DNA from: Delphinapterus leucas
Lineage: Eukaryota > Chordata > Mammalia > Artiodactyla > Monodontidae
Direction: 5' to 3'
NCBI RefSeq assembly: GCF_002288925.2
Contig: NW_022098058.1
Span: 4,602,949 to 4,666,948 of the forward strand
Length of the DNA stretch: 64,000 nt
The translations under genes and the position numbers were made by a program. Below are positions 23,075-33,998 of this stretch, piece after piece (positions within the stretch are counted from its first letter, which is position 1; every line of letters begins with the position of its first letter). The notes beneath the pieces were generated by a model. The model ran no database searches and had not been told where the DNA came from. It worked only from the letters and a program-made list of their open reading frames with translations.

Positions 23075-24725
23075 CTCTTATCCTGTGACTTTGGTAAATT
23101 CACTTATTAGTTTTAGGAACTGTTTTTGCTATATTTGGGGGGATTTTCTATGTAAAAATCCTGTCATCTGTAAATAGAGTATTTTCCCCCCTTACAATCT
23201 GAAATGACTTTATTTTTCTCACCTTGTTGCACTGGCTAGGACTCTCACTGTGGTGTTGAGTAGGAGTGGTGAAAGGAGATTATCTTTACCATGTTCCCAT
23301 TAAGTTTGATATCAGTTGTAGGTTTTTTATGGTTATCCTTTATCAGGTTAAGGAATTTTCCTTCCATTTCTAGTTTGTTGAGAGTTTTTGTTATGAAGAG
23401 GTGTTGAATTTTGTCAAATGCTATTGAGATAATCATGTTTTGTTTTGTTTTTTTTCTTCTTTAGTCTGGTAATCTGGTGAATTACACTGAGTTTTCAAAA
23501 GTTGAACCAACCTTGTATTCCTAGGTTTTGCCCGACTTGGTCATTCTGTATTATTTTTGTTATATATGCCTAGATTTGATTTGCTAATAGTTTTTCTTTT
23601 AATTTTATTTTATATTGGACTATGGTTGATTTACAATGTTGTGCTACTTTCAGGTGTACACAAGGTGATTCAGTTATACATATACATATATTTATTCTTT
23701 TTCAGATTCTTTTCCCATATAGGTTATTACAGAATATTGAGTAGAGTTCCCTGTGCTATGCAGTAGGTCCTTATTGATTATCTATTTTATATATAGTAGT
23801 GTGTATATGTTAATACCAACCTCCTAATTTATCCCTCCCTGCAACCCCTTCCCTTTGGTAACCATAAGTTTGTTTTCTAAGTCTGTGAGTGTTTCTGTTT
23901 TGTAAATAAGTTCATTTGTATCATCTTTTCAGATTCCACATATAGGTGATATCATATGATATTTGTCTTTCTCTGTATGACTTGCTTCACTTAGTATGAT
24001 AATCTTTAGGCCCATGCAGGTTGCTGCAAATGACATTATTTCGTTCGTTTTTATGGCTGAGTAATACTCCATTTATATATGTACCATATCTTATTGCTAA
24101 TAGTTTATTGAGGATTTTTGTATCTATGTTTGTGGGGGGATACTGGTATTTATTTTCAGTTTATTATAATGTGTTTGGTTGTGATATTAGGATAATCCTA
24201 GCAGTATAAAATACATGAGAAGTGTTTCCTCTTCTTATATTTTCTGAAATGGATTATTTAGAATTGATATTATTTCTTCCTTAAGTGTTTTTTAGAATTT
24301 GTCAGTGAACATTTGGGCCTGGAGTTTTCTCTGTTGAAAGGTTTTGAACTACAAATTCAGTTTCTTTAATAGCTATAGGACTAGGTTTTTTGTTTTGTTT
24401 TGTTTTTGGTATTGCAGTGTTTTTTAGTGAGTTTAAGTAATTTTTGTCTTTTAATAATTGGTCTCTTTTATCTGAGTTGATTTATAGGCATAGAGTTGTT
24501 TGCAGTCATCTTTTATTATCCTTTTATTCTCTATGGGATCTGTTGTGATAGTTCCTCTTTCATTCCTAATATTGGCAATTTTTGTCTTCTGTCTTTGTTT
24601 TCTTGGTCAGTATGGCTAGAGGTTTATCAATTTTATTGATTTTTTTTGCAAAGAACAAGCTTTTGGTTTCATTGATTCCCTCTATTGATTTTCTGTTTTC
24701 AAATTTATTGACTTTTTTCTCTCAT
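23072..24725 (-). mobile_element. L1 ORF2 fragment, both ends missing, hosting a second L1
   Basis: Read on the minus strand, this enters ORF2 before the reverse transcriptase (a KIDKPLARL-like stretch near 24630). It passes KILNKLLA at about 24115-24090 and ends near a FxKVTGYKI-like stretch at 23080. It has no 3' UTR or A tail of its own. The frame is broken at several points. The missing 3' end is expected if the piece was carried along from another locus. Confidence 0.8.
23594..24093 (-). mobile_element. 500-bp 5'-truncated L1 nested in the older L1
   Basis: Bounded by TTGCTAATAGTTT at 23581-23593 and 24094-24106. The insert is the very 3' end of ORF2 plus the 3' UTR, antisense. The host ORF2 reads through when it is removed. 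Confidence 0.88.
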
Positions 24726-24733
24726 GTTTATTA

Positions 24734-24862
24734 TTTAAACCAGAACATTTTCAAGAATAAAAAGGGGGCACTATTAATAATTAAACCAAGACAAAAAGCA
24801 CAAACTGGAAATGTTCCAGGAAAACCAGGGTGTATGGTCACCCTACCTATAGGATATATGGG
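24734..24862. mobile_element. non-autonomous DNA transposon-like fragment (MER53-like)
   Basis: CCAGGGTGTATGGTCACCCT at its right end, together with the AAGGGGGCACTATTAATAATTA centre and a partly complementary left side, recalls the MER53 consensus. The name is from memory and the left end is degraded. Confidence 0.45.
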
Positions 24863-25094
24863 ATGGGGAAAATGGTAGCTGGGAACCTCTGTGGGAATAA
24901 AACTTTACAGTGTATACCTTTTAGTATTATTTTCATTTTTAATGATTTGAATGTATAACCTATTAAAAATAAAATAAATGTACTTCTTTAAATATCTGGC
25001 ATAAAGTAAGATCTCAGTGTATGCTGTTGAATAAACGAACGAATCAGTCAAAAAAAAAAATCACAGCAGAAATTAAAAAAAAAACTGCAAATGG

Positions 25095-25345
25095 AATTAT
25101 AAATCATTTAGCAATTCAAGCACAAAAGAAATTATTCTTTTCAGATACTCCAAAATATTTTTTGGAATAAATAATTTTTAAATTATCTCTGGTTGGCTTG
25201 GTCCATTTTAGGTGAAAGGTGGATAAAAGTTGCAGCCTGCAACACTGTACTACTGATTCAATTCCAAAATTTCAAATACTCAGGAAACAAAACAAAAACC
25301 TGGGCCTCTGCTTAAAAACAGGAATTTTATGACACAGAGCAAGAG
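25095..25345. other. single-copy sequence
   Basis: Nothing recognised. This is the right flank of the composite insertion. Confidence 0.4.
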
Positions 25346-25346
25346 T

Positions 25347-25969
25347 TTTAATGATCCAGCAATCCCACTCCTGAGCACATACCTGGACAAAACTATAATT
25401 CAAAAAGATACACGCACCCCTATGTTCACAGCAGCACTATTCACAATAGCCAAGTCATGGAAACTATCTAAATGTCCATTGACAGATGAATGGATGAAGA
25501 AGATGTGGTACATATATATATAAAACAGAATACTACTCAGCCATAAAAAAGAATGAAATAATGTCATTGCAGCAACATGGATGCAACTAGAGATTATCAT
25601 ACTAAGTGAAGTAAGTCAGACAAATACCATATGATATCACTCATATGTGGAATCTAAAATATGACACATATGAACCTATCCACAAAACAGAAACAGACTC
25701 AAAGACATAGAGAATAGACTTGTCGTTGTCAAGGGGTGGGGGTGGGAGAGGGAAGGACTGTGAGTGTGGGATGTAAACTATTATATATAGGATGGATAAA
25801 CCAGGGCCTACTGTACAGCACAGGGAACTATATTCAATATCCTGTGATAAACCATAATGGAAAAGAATATAAAAAAAAGAACGCCTATATGTGTATAACT
25901 GAGTCACTTTGTTGTACAGCAGAGATTGGCACAGTACTGTGAATCAGCTATACTTCGATTAAAAAAAAA
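25347..25969 (+). mobile_element. 5'-truncated L1, ORF2 end and 3' UTR
   Basis: Sense. It starts in the ORF2 region that encodes DPAIPLLSTYLDKT (about 25356) and passes the WKLSKCPLTDEWMKKMWYIY stretch. The 3' UTR has CAGGGCCTACTGTACAGCAC and ends TTCGATTAAAAAAAAAAG. The frame is open from about 25329 to 25523, then stops. Confidence 0.9.
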
Positions 25970-26172
25970 AGAAATCAGGCACAAGTCTTATAATAGGTGA
26001 TGAAATGGTTATGAGCCTATTATGAACAATAATTCTTTAAAACTCTAAGAAATGGAGAGGAAAAAAAGAAGTAATGGGTAGAAAAGAATGCTTTTAATAT
26101 TGGTATTTTTCAGCATAAGATCCAGTATTTATCAGCAAATAACTTTCTTATAAAAATAATTATCGGGGTAGG

Positions 26173-26572
26173 AACTGGGAGAGATCCTATGGTCTAAGTG
26201 TTTGTGTTCCCCCGCCAATTCGTATGTTGAACCCTAAACCCCAAAGTGATGGTATTAGGAGGTGTGTGGGGGTCTTTAGGAGGTGATTAGGTCATGATGG
26301 CGTAACCTTCATGAGTGAAATTAGTGTCCTTACAAAGGCAGCGCTAAAAAGAGGCCAGAGAAAGCTTCCTTGCCCCTTCCATCATTTAAGGTTACAGTAA
26401 GAAGATCCCTGAATATGAGGAAGCAGCCTCTCACCAGAAACTGAATTCTGCCAGCACTTAATCTTGGACTTCCCAGACTCTAGAACTGTGAGCAATAAAT
26501 TTCTGTTGTTTATAAGCCACCCAGTCTATGTTTTTTTTCTGGTATAGCAGCCTGAATGGACTAAGACAGAGG
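26173..26572 (+). mobile_element. MLT1A-type solo LTR (MaLR)
   Basis: An old LTR of the ERVL-MaLR group. Visible hallmarks are CCTATGGTCTAAGTGTTTGTG near 26188, a GGTATTAGGAGGTGTG block, GTGAGCAATAAATTTCTG (polyadenylation signal region near 26490) and the 3' end GAATGGACTAAGACA. No internal region is present. Confidence 0.85.
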
Positions 26573-27400
26573 GCTTTATAATCATCATCGTAGTATACAA
26601 GATTTTTAGAATTCTAGAAAAGGAAAAGTTTACCTGACTCTTAATAAGTGACGTGTAAAAGACTGGCAGGTTTGGATTAACTATGAGTAATGAATAAAAC
26701 TGTAATTTCTCATAATTCAGTAATTATCAGCACAGGCTGTGGAGAGAGGCACCTTCTAGTTGACCCAGAATTCGAAGGAATATACATATTACAGTATTAG
26801 AGCAATCTGTACCAGGATATGAGGTCATCAGGATTCTAGGCAGTCCTGGGTTGCAGAGCTGAACTATATTATTCGTGTATTTAGTCAGCATCCAACTAAT
26901 TATCCTAATTCAACTATCTAAAAGTAAGAAGAAATTGTGACCTTCACTGTAAGAGTTTGGGAATCTCATTTCTATTCTGAAACTGAAACAAAAAAATAGA
27001 AATATCACCTATGTAGAAGATTTTGAGAGGCATTTTCCTGGACTCTGATTCAGGCATACTTGAAGCCAAATTTGTTTGGGCTAGTGTTCTCCTTAAAAGA
27101 TCTACAGGAAGATTAAACCACTCCTTCCAGAAGTAAATATAAAGACTGAAAGCTAAAGATGGGTTGCTGACTACTCGAAATAAGGAACAAACGGAAGGAG
27201 GGCAATGCAATAAATGCCCTCTTCTTCCTTTACTTCTGTGGAAACGGCAAAAGCAAATCAGAATACTTCTTCCATTTGATAACAATCATTAATCCCCATG
27301 TGAGCTAAAACTGCTTGCTAGGTCTGAGACTAGACTGACAAAAAGAAAAGGAGAAATCAAAACTCTGATGTCCTGGGATGCCAAGCCAGAGTGCTAAATT
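26573..27400. other. single-copy sequence
   Basis: A 113-codon minus-strand frame at 26944-27285 has no recognised domain or splice context. No repeat recognised. Confidence 0.45.
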
Positions 27401-27404
27401 CATT

Positions 27405-27622
27405 CGTTCATAAATTCATATATATAGTCATTCATCCAAATGTTTTGAGCTTATGGCATTTGTAAGGCTTTGTGCTAGTATGCATGGAGAATACAAAGAT
27501 GACTGTGTTGTGAAAAGCTGTATGGAAACTAAAACCTAATGTAAGAAAATGTAGGTTTTCAAGTATTTAGCACAATGCCTGGCACATAATAGGCAATTAA
27601 CAAATGCTAGCCATTATTCTCA
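27405..27622 (+). repeat. MIR/L2 3' end-like remnant
   Basis: The segment AGCACAATGCCTGGCACATAAT followed by AACAAATGCTAG is the shared MIR/L2 terminal region. The left part is weaker. Confidence 0.55.
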
Positions 27623-27659
27623 AAAAATCAAATGGTTATTTAGATGATATAACAATGTT

Positions 27660-28075
27660 CACTAAACAATTCTTTTGATAAATATTTTTTAAATCACTTT
27701 GAGATATAATTCACACATCATTATAGTTCACCCATTTAAAGTGTACAGTTCAATGATTTTCCTTATATTCACAGAAATGTGCACCCATCACCACAATTAA
27801 TCTTAGAACATCTTCCTCACCTCAAAAAGGAAGCCTGTACCCCTTAGCCATCACCCTCCTATTCCCCCATCTCTCCTGGCCCTAAGTAACCACGAATCTA
27901 CTTTCTGTCTCTATAGACTTGCCTATTCTGGATATTCCATATAAATGGAATCATACAATATGTAGTCTTTTGTAATTGGCTTTTTTTCCTTAACATATTT
28001 TTAAGGTTCATTCTTGTTGAAGCACATATAAGTACTTCTTTTGGATATTTTCTTAAAGTGAAGCCTTCTTTTGAA
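27660..28075 (-). mobile_element. old L1 (L1M-type) 3' region
   Basis: Antisense: GAGATATAATTCACACATCA, CCCATTTAAAGTGTACAGTTCA, GTGCACCCATCACCACAATTAA and a TGGAATCATACAATATG block are typical of L1M 3' regions. Heavily diverged with no open frame. Confidence 0.75.
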
Positions 28076-29597
28076 AAGCAAATAATCACTCCCTAATTTT
28101 AAGAATAAATAAATATTTCAGTTCGCTTGGGGTTTGTCATAATAGATGCCAAGACACAGCTCTTCCTCATAAGTTTGAAGATATTTCATTACAAAGTAAA
28201 ATTTTAAAGTCCCCAAATGTAAACAACTTCTGAAAATCATTTTTTTAAATGCCCACATATTTAGACATAAGGACCTTAATGTGTCCATGAGTTTATTATA
28301 AAACAAAAAAAAAGTTTAGTGAGAGGTGCCTAGTGAGATATAAATGATTTAAGCAACTAGGTTTAGGTATTTTGTTTTGATTTATCATAAATCCTACTGA
28401 ATAGATGTTTCTTTCCCTCTCCTATTGTCCTCTGCCCTGAGAAACTTAAACCAGCCATTCTTTTTCTAACTCAAGAATAAGATTTGAGGACTAAATTGCA
28501 AAGGAAAACGGATCTGGTTTAAGGCTTTACACCACAGTCCCAAATGAAATTAATCTATCCCACAAGAGAAAATCAGGATAAAATATAACACGGCTATTTA
28601 TTTAGTTCAAAGGATTTCTATTCTCACATTTAGAAGAGCCAGGCAGGCAGGATTTCTTCATCCACAAAATAAGGGGTTGAATTATGTACTCTTTAAGGTC
28701 TCTTCCATCTCTAAGAGACTATGATTTTCTCTTTAATCCTTTTGAAAACAGGCATAAGGACAGAGCTGTACTATGACTTGCCTGAGGCTAAACAGAAGCT
28801 TGTCAGTATGGCTAGGGTTAGACTCCCAATTCATCCCTGCATTCACTGGGGCTGAACAGAGAAGTCAGACTCATTTCTGACCTCACAGAGTTCACAGTCT
28901 AGTAGGGGAGGAAAGACAAGTAAATGGTAATGGATGTGACAGATTTTTAGATAGAGAACCAGGGGTAAGAGCTGGGAATTTTGTCCTTTCTTCTTTCAAG
29001 TACTTCACATCTCTCTGCCAAATATGATTCTTTTATAAAGCAGTCTAGATTAGACCTCATTCACTTATGTTCTTACACTAATCTCTGGAAATGATGTAAA
29101 GTTTCACATATTTACTCTTGACCAGGGGTAAAAATAAACCAAGAATAATTAAACCACTTTTCTTCTTATGGCACACTAAGTTATACTGATTTAAAGAGGG
29201 AAACAAAACTGCAAAATTTATTTTTTAAATGCTCTTTATTATTAATCAGAAACTCTAACTGGATCAGAAGCAGCAAAGAATATTTTGCCTTTAGCAATTA
29301 AAGGTCTTTCTATAAGGTGATAATTACCAAAGGATTATTTTAGCCAACATACTCTTTACTTTCTCATTTTATTATGTTTGTCATGAATTCAAATGGACCT
29401 ATCCTGCACTGCATTTTTGGTGCAAAATGGAACTTTCATTTCCCTTATATTATTAAAGGGAAACATTCTGTCCTTGGCAAGTGAACAATTTTGCCTGAGG
29501 TTGGTAACTATTTGGGTCTCCAAGGGATTCTGTAATTATCTCAGGTCCAATTAAAGAGCAAAAAATTTAAAATTGTAGATGTATTTACTGAGGCATT
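28076..29597. other. mostly single-copy, with short MIR/L2-like remnants
   Basis: Weak MIR-like blocks lie at about 28640-28730 (TTCTTCATCCACAAAATAAGG) and 28740-28830. An L2-like block lies at 28880-28940 (CACAGAGTTCACAGTCTAGTA). The remainder is unrecognised. Confidence 0.4.
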
Positions 29598-29611
29598 AAG
29601 AACACAGGTTT

Positions 29612-29823
29612 GGGGCTTCCCTGGTGGCGCAGTGGTTGGGAGTCCGCCTGCCGATGCGGGGGACGCGGGTTCGTGCCCTGGTCCGGGAGGATCCCACGTG
29701 CCACGGAGCGGCTAGGCCCGTGAGCCATGGCCGCTGAGCCTGCGCCTCCAGGGCCTGTGCTCCGCAACGGGAGAGGCCGCAGCGATGAGAGGCCCACGTA
29801 CCGAAAAAAAACAAAAACAAAAA
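29612..29823 (+). mobile_element. CHR-type SINE, short form
   Basis: Duplication AAGAACACAGGTTT (29598-29611) against AAGAACATAGGTTT (29824-29837), one mismatch. B box GGTTCGTGCCC is intact. Tail interrupted by C. Confidence 0.94.
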
Positions 29824-29837
29824 AAGAACATAGGTTT

Positions 29838-30290
29838 GAGACAATATTTTAAACACTATCAAAATACTCCTAAGCTACAGATTTTAATTCTAAAATCTAT
29901 CAACTTGGAGGTTATCTCTAGAGAGTGTGAAAAATTTCCCACACCTATAGGGAACCCACTCTGAATTTGAGCTCAGGGATACTACACAGTAAAACTGAAT
30001 TTGCAACTGCAATTTGTACACTTGAATAAAAAGATGGACTATAGTTAGGTTAAACCTAAAATTAAATTTCTGTTCTAAGCACTCTAACAAAAATGAAGAG
30101 ATGTGGATAACAGAAGTATCACTGGCACTGCCCTTGGGAGATTAGATGAATCAATTAAGAAAGTGTTTGTGCTGTTAGTGTTCTGTCAGTGTGATACTAC
30201 CAGAATACGATTTATCAAAATCTCTGGATCTCTGATGACTCGCTCTAATACTTAATTCTAATGGTCCCCGACTAGGATACTCTCAGAAAT
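29838..30290. other. single-copy sequence
   Basis: Nothing recognised. Confidence 0.4.
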
Positions 30291-30294
30291 CAAC

Positions 30295-30718
30295 ACGACT
30301 GTAGTAAGAAATGTGAGAATGGTAGAGAAGGGGTATTATAGGAAGGAAGCATCTGATCTTGGCTTAAAGAATGGGTAAGATCTGGATAAGGTGATTGGGG
30401 TGGGCTACGAAGGGAAGGGGACGATAAAGTGATCCAGGCTGTAATAAAAATCTGAGTGAAAAACAAGAGTGAACAAATATGGGAGCCTGTATAGGAAACA
30501 ATGAACAATTCAATTTGGCTGAACATTAGGCTCACTGGCTAATGAAGTTAGGTTAATTGGTGCTATGTCATGAGGGGAGTTAAACAATAAGCTGAGGAAT
30601 ATGAATTTCACTCCAAGTACGGAGGGGGCAAATGCAGACTGTATGGCATGATTAAGACTATGAGAGACACAGTTTAGAAAGATTTATGTGGAGCATAGGC
30701 AAAACAGATATGGGAAAG
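30295..30718 (-). repeat. probable L2 fragment, cut by the assembly gap
   Basis: The order of blocks (GGAGCCTGTATAGGAAACAATG, TGAATTTCACTCCAAGTAC, then TTTATGTGGAGCATAGG) resembles antisense L2 ORF2. The match is weaker than for the copies at 31740 and 38690. Confidence 0.4.
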
Positions 30719-31118
30719 NNNNNNNNNNNNNNNNNNNNNNNNNNNNNNNNNNNNNNNNNNNNNNNNNNNNNNNNNNNNNNNNNNNNNNNNNNNNNNNNNN
30801 NNNNNNNNNNNNNNNNNNNNNNNNNNNNNNNNNNNNNNNNNNNNNNNNNNNNNNNNNNNNNNNNNNNNNNNNNNNNNNNNNNNNNNNNNNNNNNNNNNNN
30901 NNNNNNNNNNNNNNNNNNNNNNNNNNNNNNNNNNNNNNNNNNNNNNNNNNNNNNNNNNNNNNNNNNNNNNNNNNNNNNNNNNNNNNNNNNNNNNNNNNNN
31001 NNNNNNNNNNNNNNNNNNNNNNNNNNNNNNNNNNNNNNNNNNNNNNNNNNNNNNNNNNNNNNNNNNNNNNNNNNNNNNNNNNNNNNNNNNNNNNNNNNNN
31101 NNNNNNNNNNNNNNNNNN
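30719..31118. other. assembly gap, 400 N
   Basis: Four hundred N. The left flank is L2-like and the right flank is antisense L1, so an L1 3' end is probably missing within it. Confidence 0.98.
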
Positions 31119-31290
31119 TTATCCATTCATCTGTCGATGGACACTTAGGTTGCTTCCATGTCCTGGCTATTGTAATTAGAGCTGCAATGAACACTTTGGT
31201 ACATGACTCTTTTTGAATTATGGTTTTCTCAGGGTATATGCCCAGTAGTGGGATTGCTGGGTCGTATGGTAGTTCTGTTTTTAGCAAAAC
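31119..31290 (-). mobile_element. L1 ORF2 C-terminal fragment
   Basis: Antisense. On the minus strand it encodes an [20 protein letters not shown] stretch (about 31275-31215), then WKQPKCPSTDEWI at the gap edge. The frame is intact over this piece, suggesting a fairly young copy. Confidence 0.88.
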
Positions 31291-31295
31291 GTATT

Positions 31296-31735
31296 TTTTA
31301 CTGTACTTTGTACCTTAAAGACCGAAAGAACTACAAAGAAATATTAAACTGTTTTCAGTTGTCATACTGGCACAACACAGAAGCAATGAACATACTTAGT
31401 GCTCAGAATGGTCTCTAAATACTATTTCCTCCTAAAAGGAACCAGGGCTCCTTGGAAGAACATAGCTTATTCTAGGTCTGGAGAAGAAAATTTCTTGGCT
31501 TTTGTGTTACATAAGGACTGCTGGGGTCATATCATAAAGTCTATGGGCCATTTCCAAGAATAACATTATTCAGGCCACTGATCAGTTTATCATTTAGCCA
31601 GAGGTATCAGTTTATTTATAAACTAAATATATTGAATATTATTTCTATAAAAATTTCAGTAGGCTGAATAAATTATTGTACCCCAAAATGCTATGAATGT
31701 TCTATTAATATACTACATTTCTTACCACAGATCAC
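31296..31735. other. single-copy sequence
   Basis: Nothing recognised. Confidence 0.4.
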
Positions 31736-31739
31736 CTTC

Positions 31740-32680
31740 AAGAAATGTATATTAAGAATCTAGAAGTTAGAAGTATAATGGTGAACATGGAAGATTTCAC
31801 CCCTGTCCTCATGAAGCTTACAGTCTAGTGGAAAACAACGGCAATTCAGAATACTGAGATAGTGGCCTGGTGGGAGGTAGTACAGGGTGCTAAGAGAACA
31901 CAAAAGAGGGGCAACTGGCTTACAGCTGGTGGGTCACAAAGTTTCTCTGGAGAAATGACATCTAAGCTGAGACCCAAAGGACATTCAGGAGTTTTTATAC
32001 ATTTGCTTGTTTCTTGGGGATGGAAAGTGGAGAGTGAGTAGCAAGAGAATTAGGAAAAGGGAGGGAAAACAATGCAAAAACAGTCACAGCGTGGCTCACT
32101 GAGGAAAAAATAGTAATTTAGTGTGGCTGGTGGAGAGCAAGCGTGGGAAGTGTGAAAGATGAGGAAAAAGAGGTGAGCAGAGGCCAGGTCATAAAAAGTC
32201 TACAGATTATGTTAGGGGAGTTTTAACTTTATCCTGAGGGAGCCAATGAAGAACTTTCAGCAGAGAAAAGCTTTAATTAAATCTGTCTGCAGCATCCAGA
32301 ATAGATTAGAAAGGGGAATGATACAGGATGCAAGGAGACCAGTTAGAGGTCTGCTGTTGAAATTCACGTGTGACACGGGGCATGGAGACATGCACTCAAA
32401 TACTTGCAGTGTGAGAGAGATTTAGGAAGCGAAATCAGTGGCTTTTATTGGTTGGGGGTGGGTGTGCCGGGGAAAAGATAAGACTGAAGATAATACCTAG
32501 GCTTCTGTCATAAGTAACTGGGTACATAAGGGGTGACATTTAATAAGAAAAACACTGGGAAAGAAGTAAGTTTCGGGGAAGGGGAGGGAAAGATGACTTC
32601 AGTTCTGACCATATTAAACACTGAGTGACTATGAAAGATCCCAGAAGAGACATCAAGTAGGCAACGAGCTCTTTTTCTCA
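31740..32680 (-). mobile_element. LINE-2 (L2), ORF2 region, part 1
   Basis: Antisense L2. Blocks include CTCATGAAGCTTACAGTCTAG near 31810, ATGACATCTAAGCTGAGACC near 31956, GCCAGGTCATAAAAAGTC and AGGGAGCCAATGAAGAAC near 32238. The element resumes at about 33380 after a second L2 inserted in the opposite direction. Confidence 0.75.
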
Positions 32681-32689
32681 TTCCCCACA

Positions 32690-33350
32690 TTTAATCCACC
32701 ACCAAATACTGTCAAGACCACTTTCAAAAATCAAAATATAGTACTAATCTGTCCACCTCTCTTCATTTCCACTGTTAACCACCCTACTGCAAAGCATCAG
32801 TATTTCTCTCAATGGTCTCCATATATCCACTTCTATTATCTAGTCTCCATACTGTAGCTAATCTTTCTAAAATTTAAATCAGATCACGTTACTCCCTATT
32901 TTAACACTTGAAGGGATTCCTATTGAATTTTAGAATGAAATCAAACTCCTTACCATAGCCAAAAAATTCCTCCATGATATGTACCCTTTTTCATCTTTTA
33001 TCAACTGCTCTCACTTATTAGGCCTTACCTACACTGGCCAAGTTCTCTGCTTTTAGAATCCTTGCACTAGGGAACTGCCTCACCTCCCTTTATTCCCCTT
33101 TCCTCCCTCAACACACAAGTCTTGTTCTTTGCCTTTAGCTCTCATCTCAAATATTGATATCTCCTCAAAAAGTCCTTCTCTAACCACTCTCTACCACATT
33201 GCTATGATTTACTGGACTACAATCTGTAATCCTGTTTGTTTAACTATTCCCTACAACATAAACTCCATGAGAATTGAAACCTTGTTTATCTTTTTCACTG
33301 CTCTACTTTGTATAGATGGTACAGAGTTGACCTTCAAAAAATGTTTGCTG
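32690..33350 (+). mobile_element. LINE-2 3' end, inserted in another L2
   Basis: Sense L2. TCTAAAATTTAAATCAGATCACG near 32868, TGAAATCAAACTCCTTACC near 32936 and the terminal AACATAAACTCCATGAGAAT near 33254 follow the L2 order to its 3' end. Broken frames only. Confidence 0.75.
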
Positions 33351-33379
33351 AATTAACAAATGAATAAACAAATAAATGG

Positions 33380-33640
33380 AACTGAAGCTCAGTTCAGAAG
33401 GAAAATCTCTGCTGGAGCTACTAATTTGGGCATCTTCCACATGTGCATGACAAATGATACCAAGGAAGTAGGTATTTTCCATGGGAAGTATAGAGAGAAA
33501 ATAAAAGAGGGCTTAAAACAGAGCCCAGAGGAACATCAACACTTAAGGGATGAGCAGAAGAAGAGGGGTTGTACACAAAAAGGAACAAAAAGGAAGAACC
33601 AGAGATAAAAAAGGAAAACCAGAAAATATTCCCAAAGTGC
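33380..33640 (-). mobile_element. LINE-2, reverse transcriptase region, part 2
   Basis: The minus strand encodes VPLGSVLSPLLFSLYT at about 33540-33490, which is the conserved CR1/L2-type reverse transcriptase signature (VPQGSVLGPLLF in intact members) with substitutions. This makes the L2 call for the whole set more secure. It continues the element at 31740-32680. Confidence 0.8.
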
Positions 33641-33664
33641 TGAATGCTGTAGGAGAGCATTCTT

Positions 33665-33998
33665 TATTAGAAAGGCAGCTTGGCATTAAGGAAAAGCATG
33701 TATCGTTGAAGTCAGACATATGTTCAACAAACATATTAAGTGCTTACCATGTGCCCGGAACTATGCTAGGAGTTGGGACATAAAATTAAACAAGAAAATA
33801 GATCAAATGCTATTTGACGACTATTCAAAGACTGGTACATGGTACAATCTTCTCTAAGTGTGCTATGAGAAAGTCCCAAACTGAATCTTAATTATCACAA
33901 CTGCTTAGAAGATTAAATGAGATCTTGTTGGTAAACTGCTGAGTACAATTTCTGCTACACAATAGGCACACATTCAATCACAGCTACTACTATAAAAC
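33665..33998 (+). repeat. MIR-like remnants
   Basis: AGGCAGCTTGGCATTAAGG near 33675 resembles the MIR 5' part. TTAAATGAGATCTTGTTGG and CTACACAATAGGCACAC at 33912-33975 resemble its 3' part. A stretch at 33715-33790 looks like a separate old repeat. Confidence 0.45.

Larger units (their letters stand above)
22758..25094 (+). mobile_element. 2.3 kb composite insertion bounded by one 14-bp target-site duplication
   Basis: AAAACTGCAAATGG occurs at 22758-22771, directly before the 5' end of a CHR SINE, and at 25081-25094, directly after an A run. In between, in order, are the SINE (22772-23070), an antisense L1 ORF2 fragment (23072-24725) with a second L1 nested in it, a DNA-transposon-like piece (24734-24862) and about 200 bp of unrecognised sequence ending in A. 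The flanks outside show no L1. I read this as one plus-strand retrotransposition that began at the SINE and carried about 2 kb of downstream sequence (3' transduction). Confidence 0.6.

Noticed and set aside
26944..27285. 113-codon minus-strand frame as an exon of the candidate gene
   Set aside because: I saw no family resemblance and no convincing acceptor/donor pair in frame. It was not listed as a gene.
30658..31287. Frames of 150-209 codons across the 400-N gap
   Set aside because: Almost all of the length is N. Only the L1 ORF2 end on the right flank is real coding remnant.
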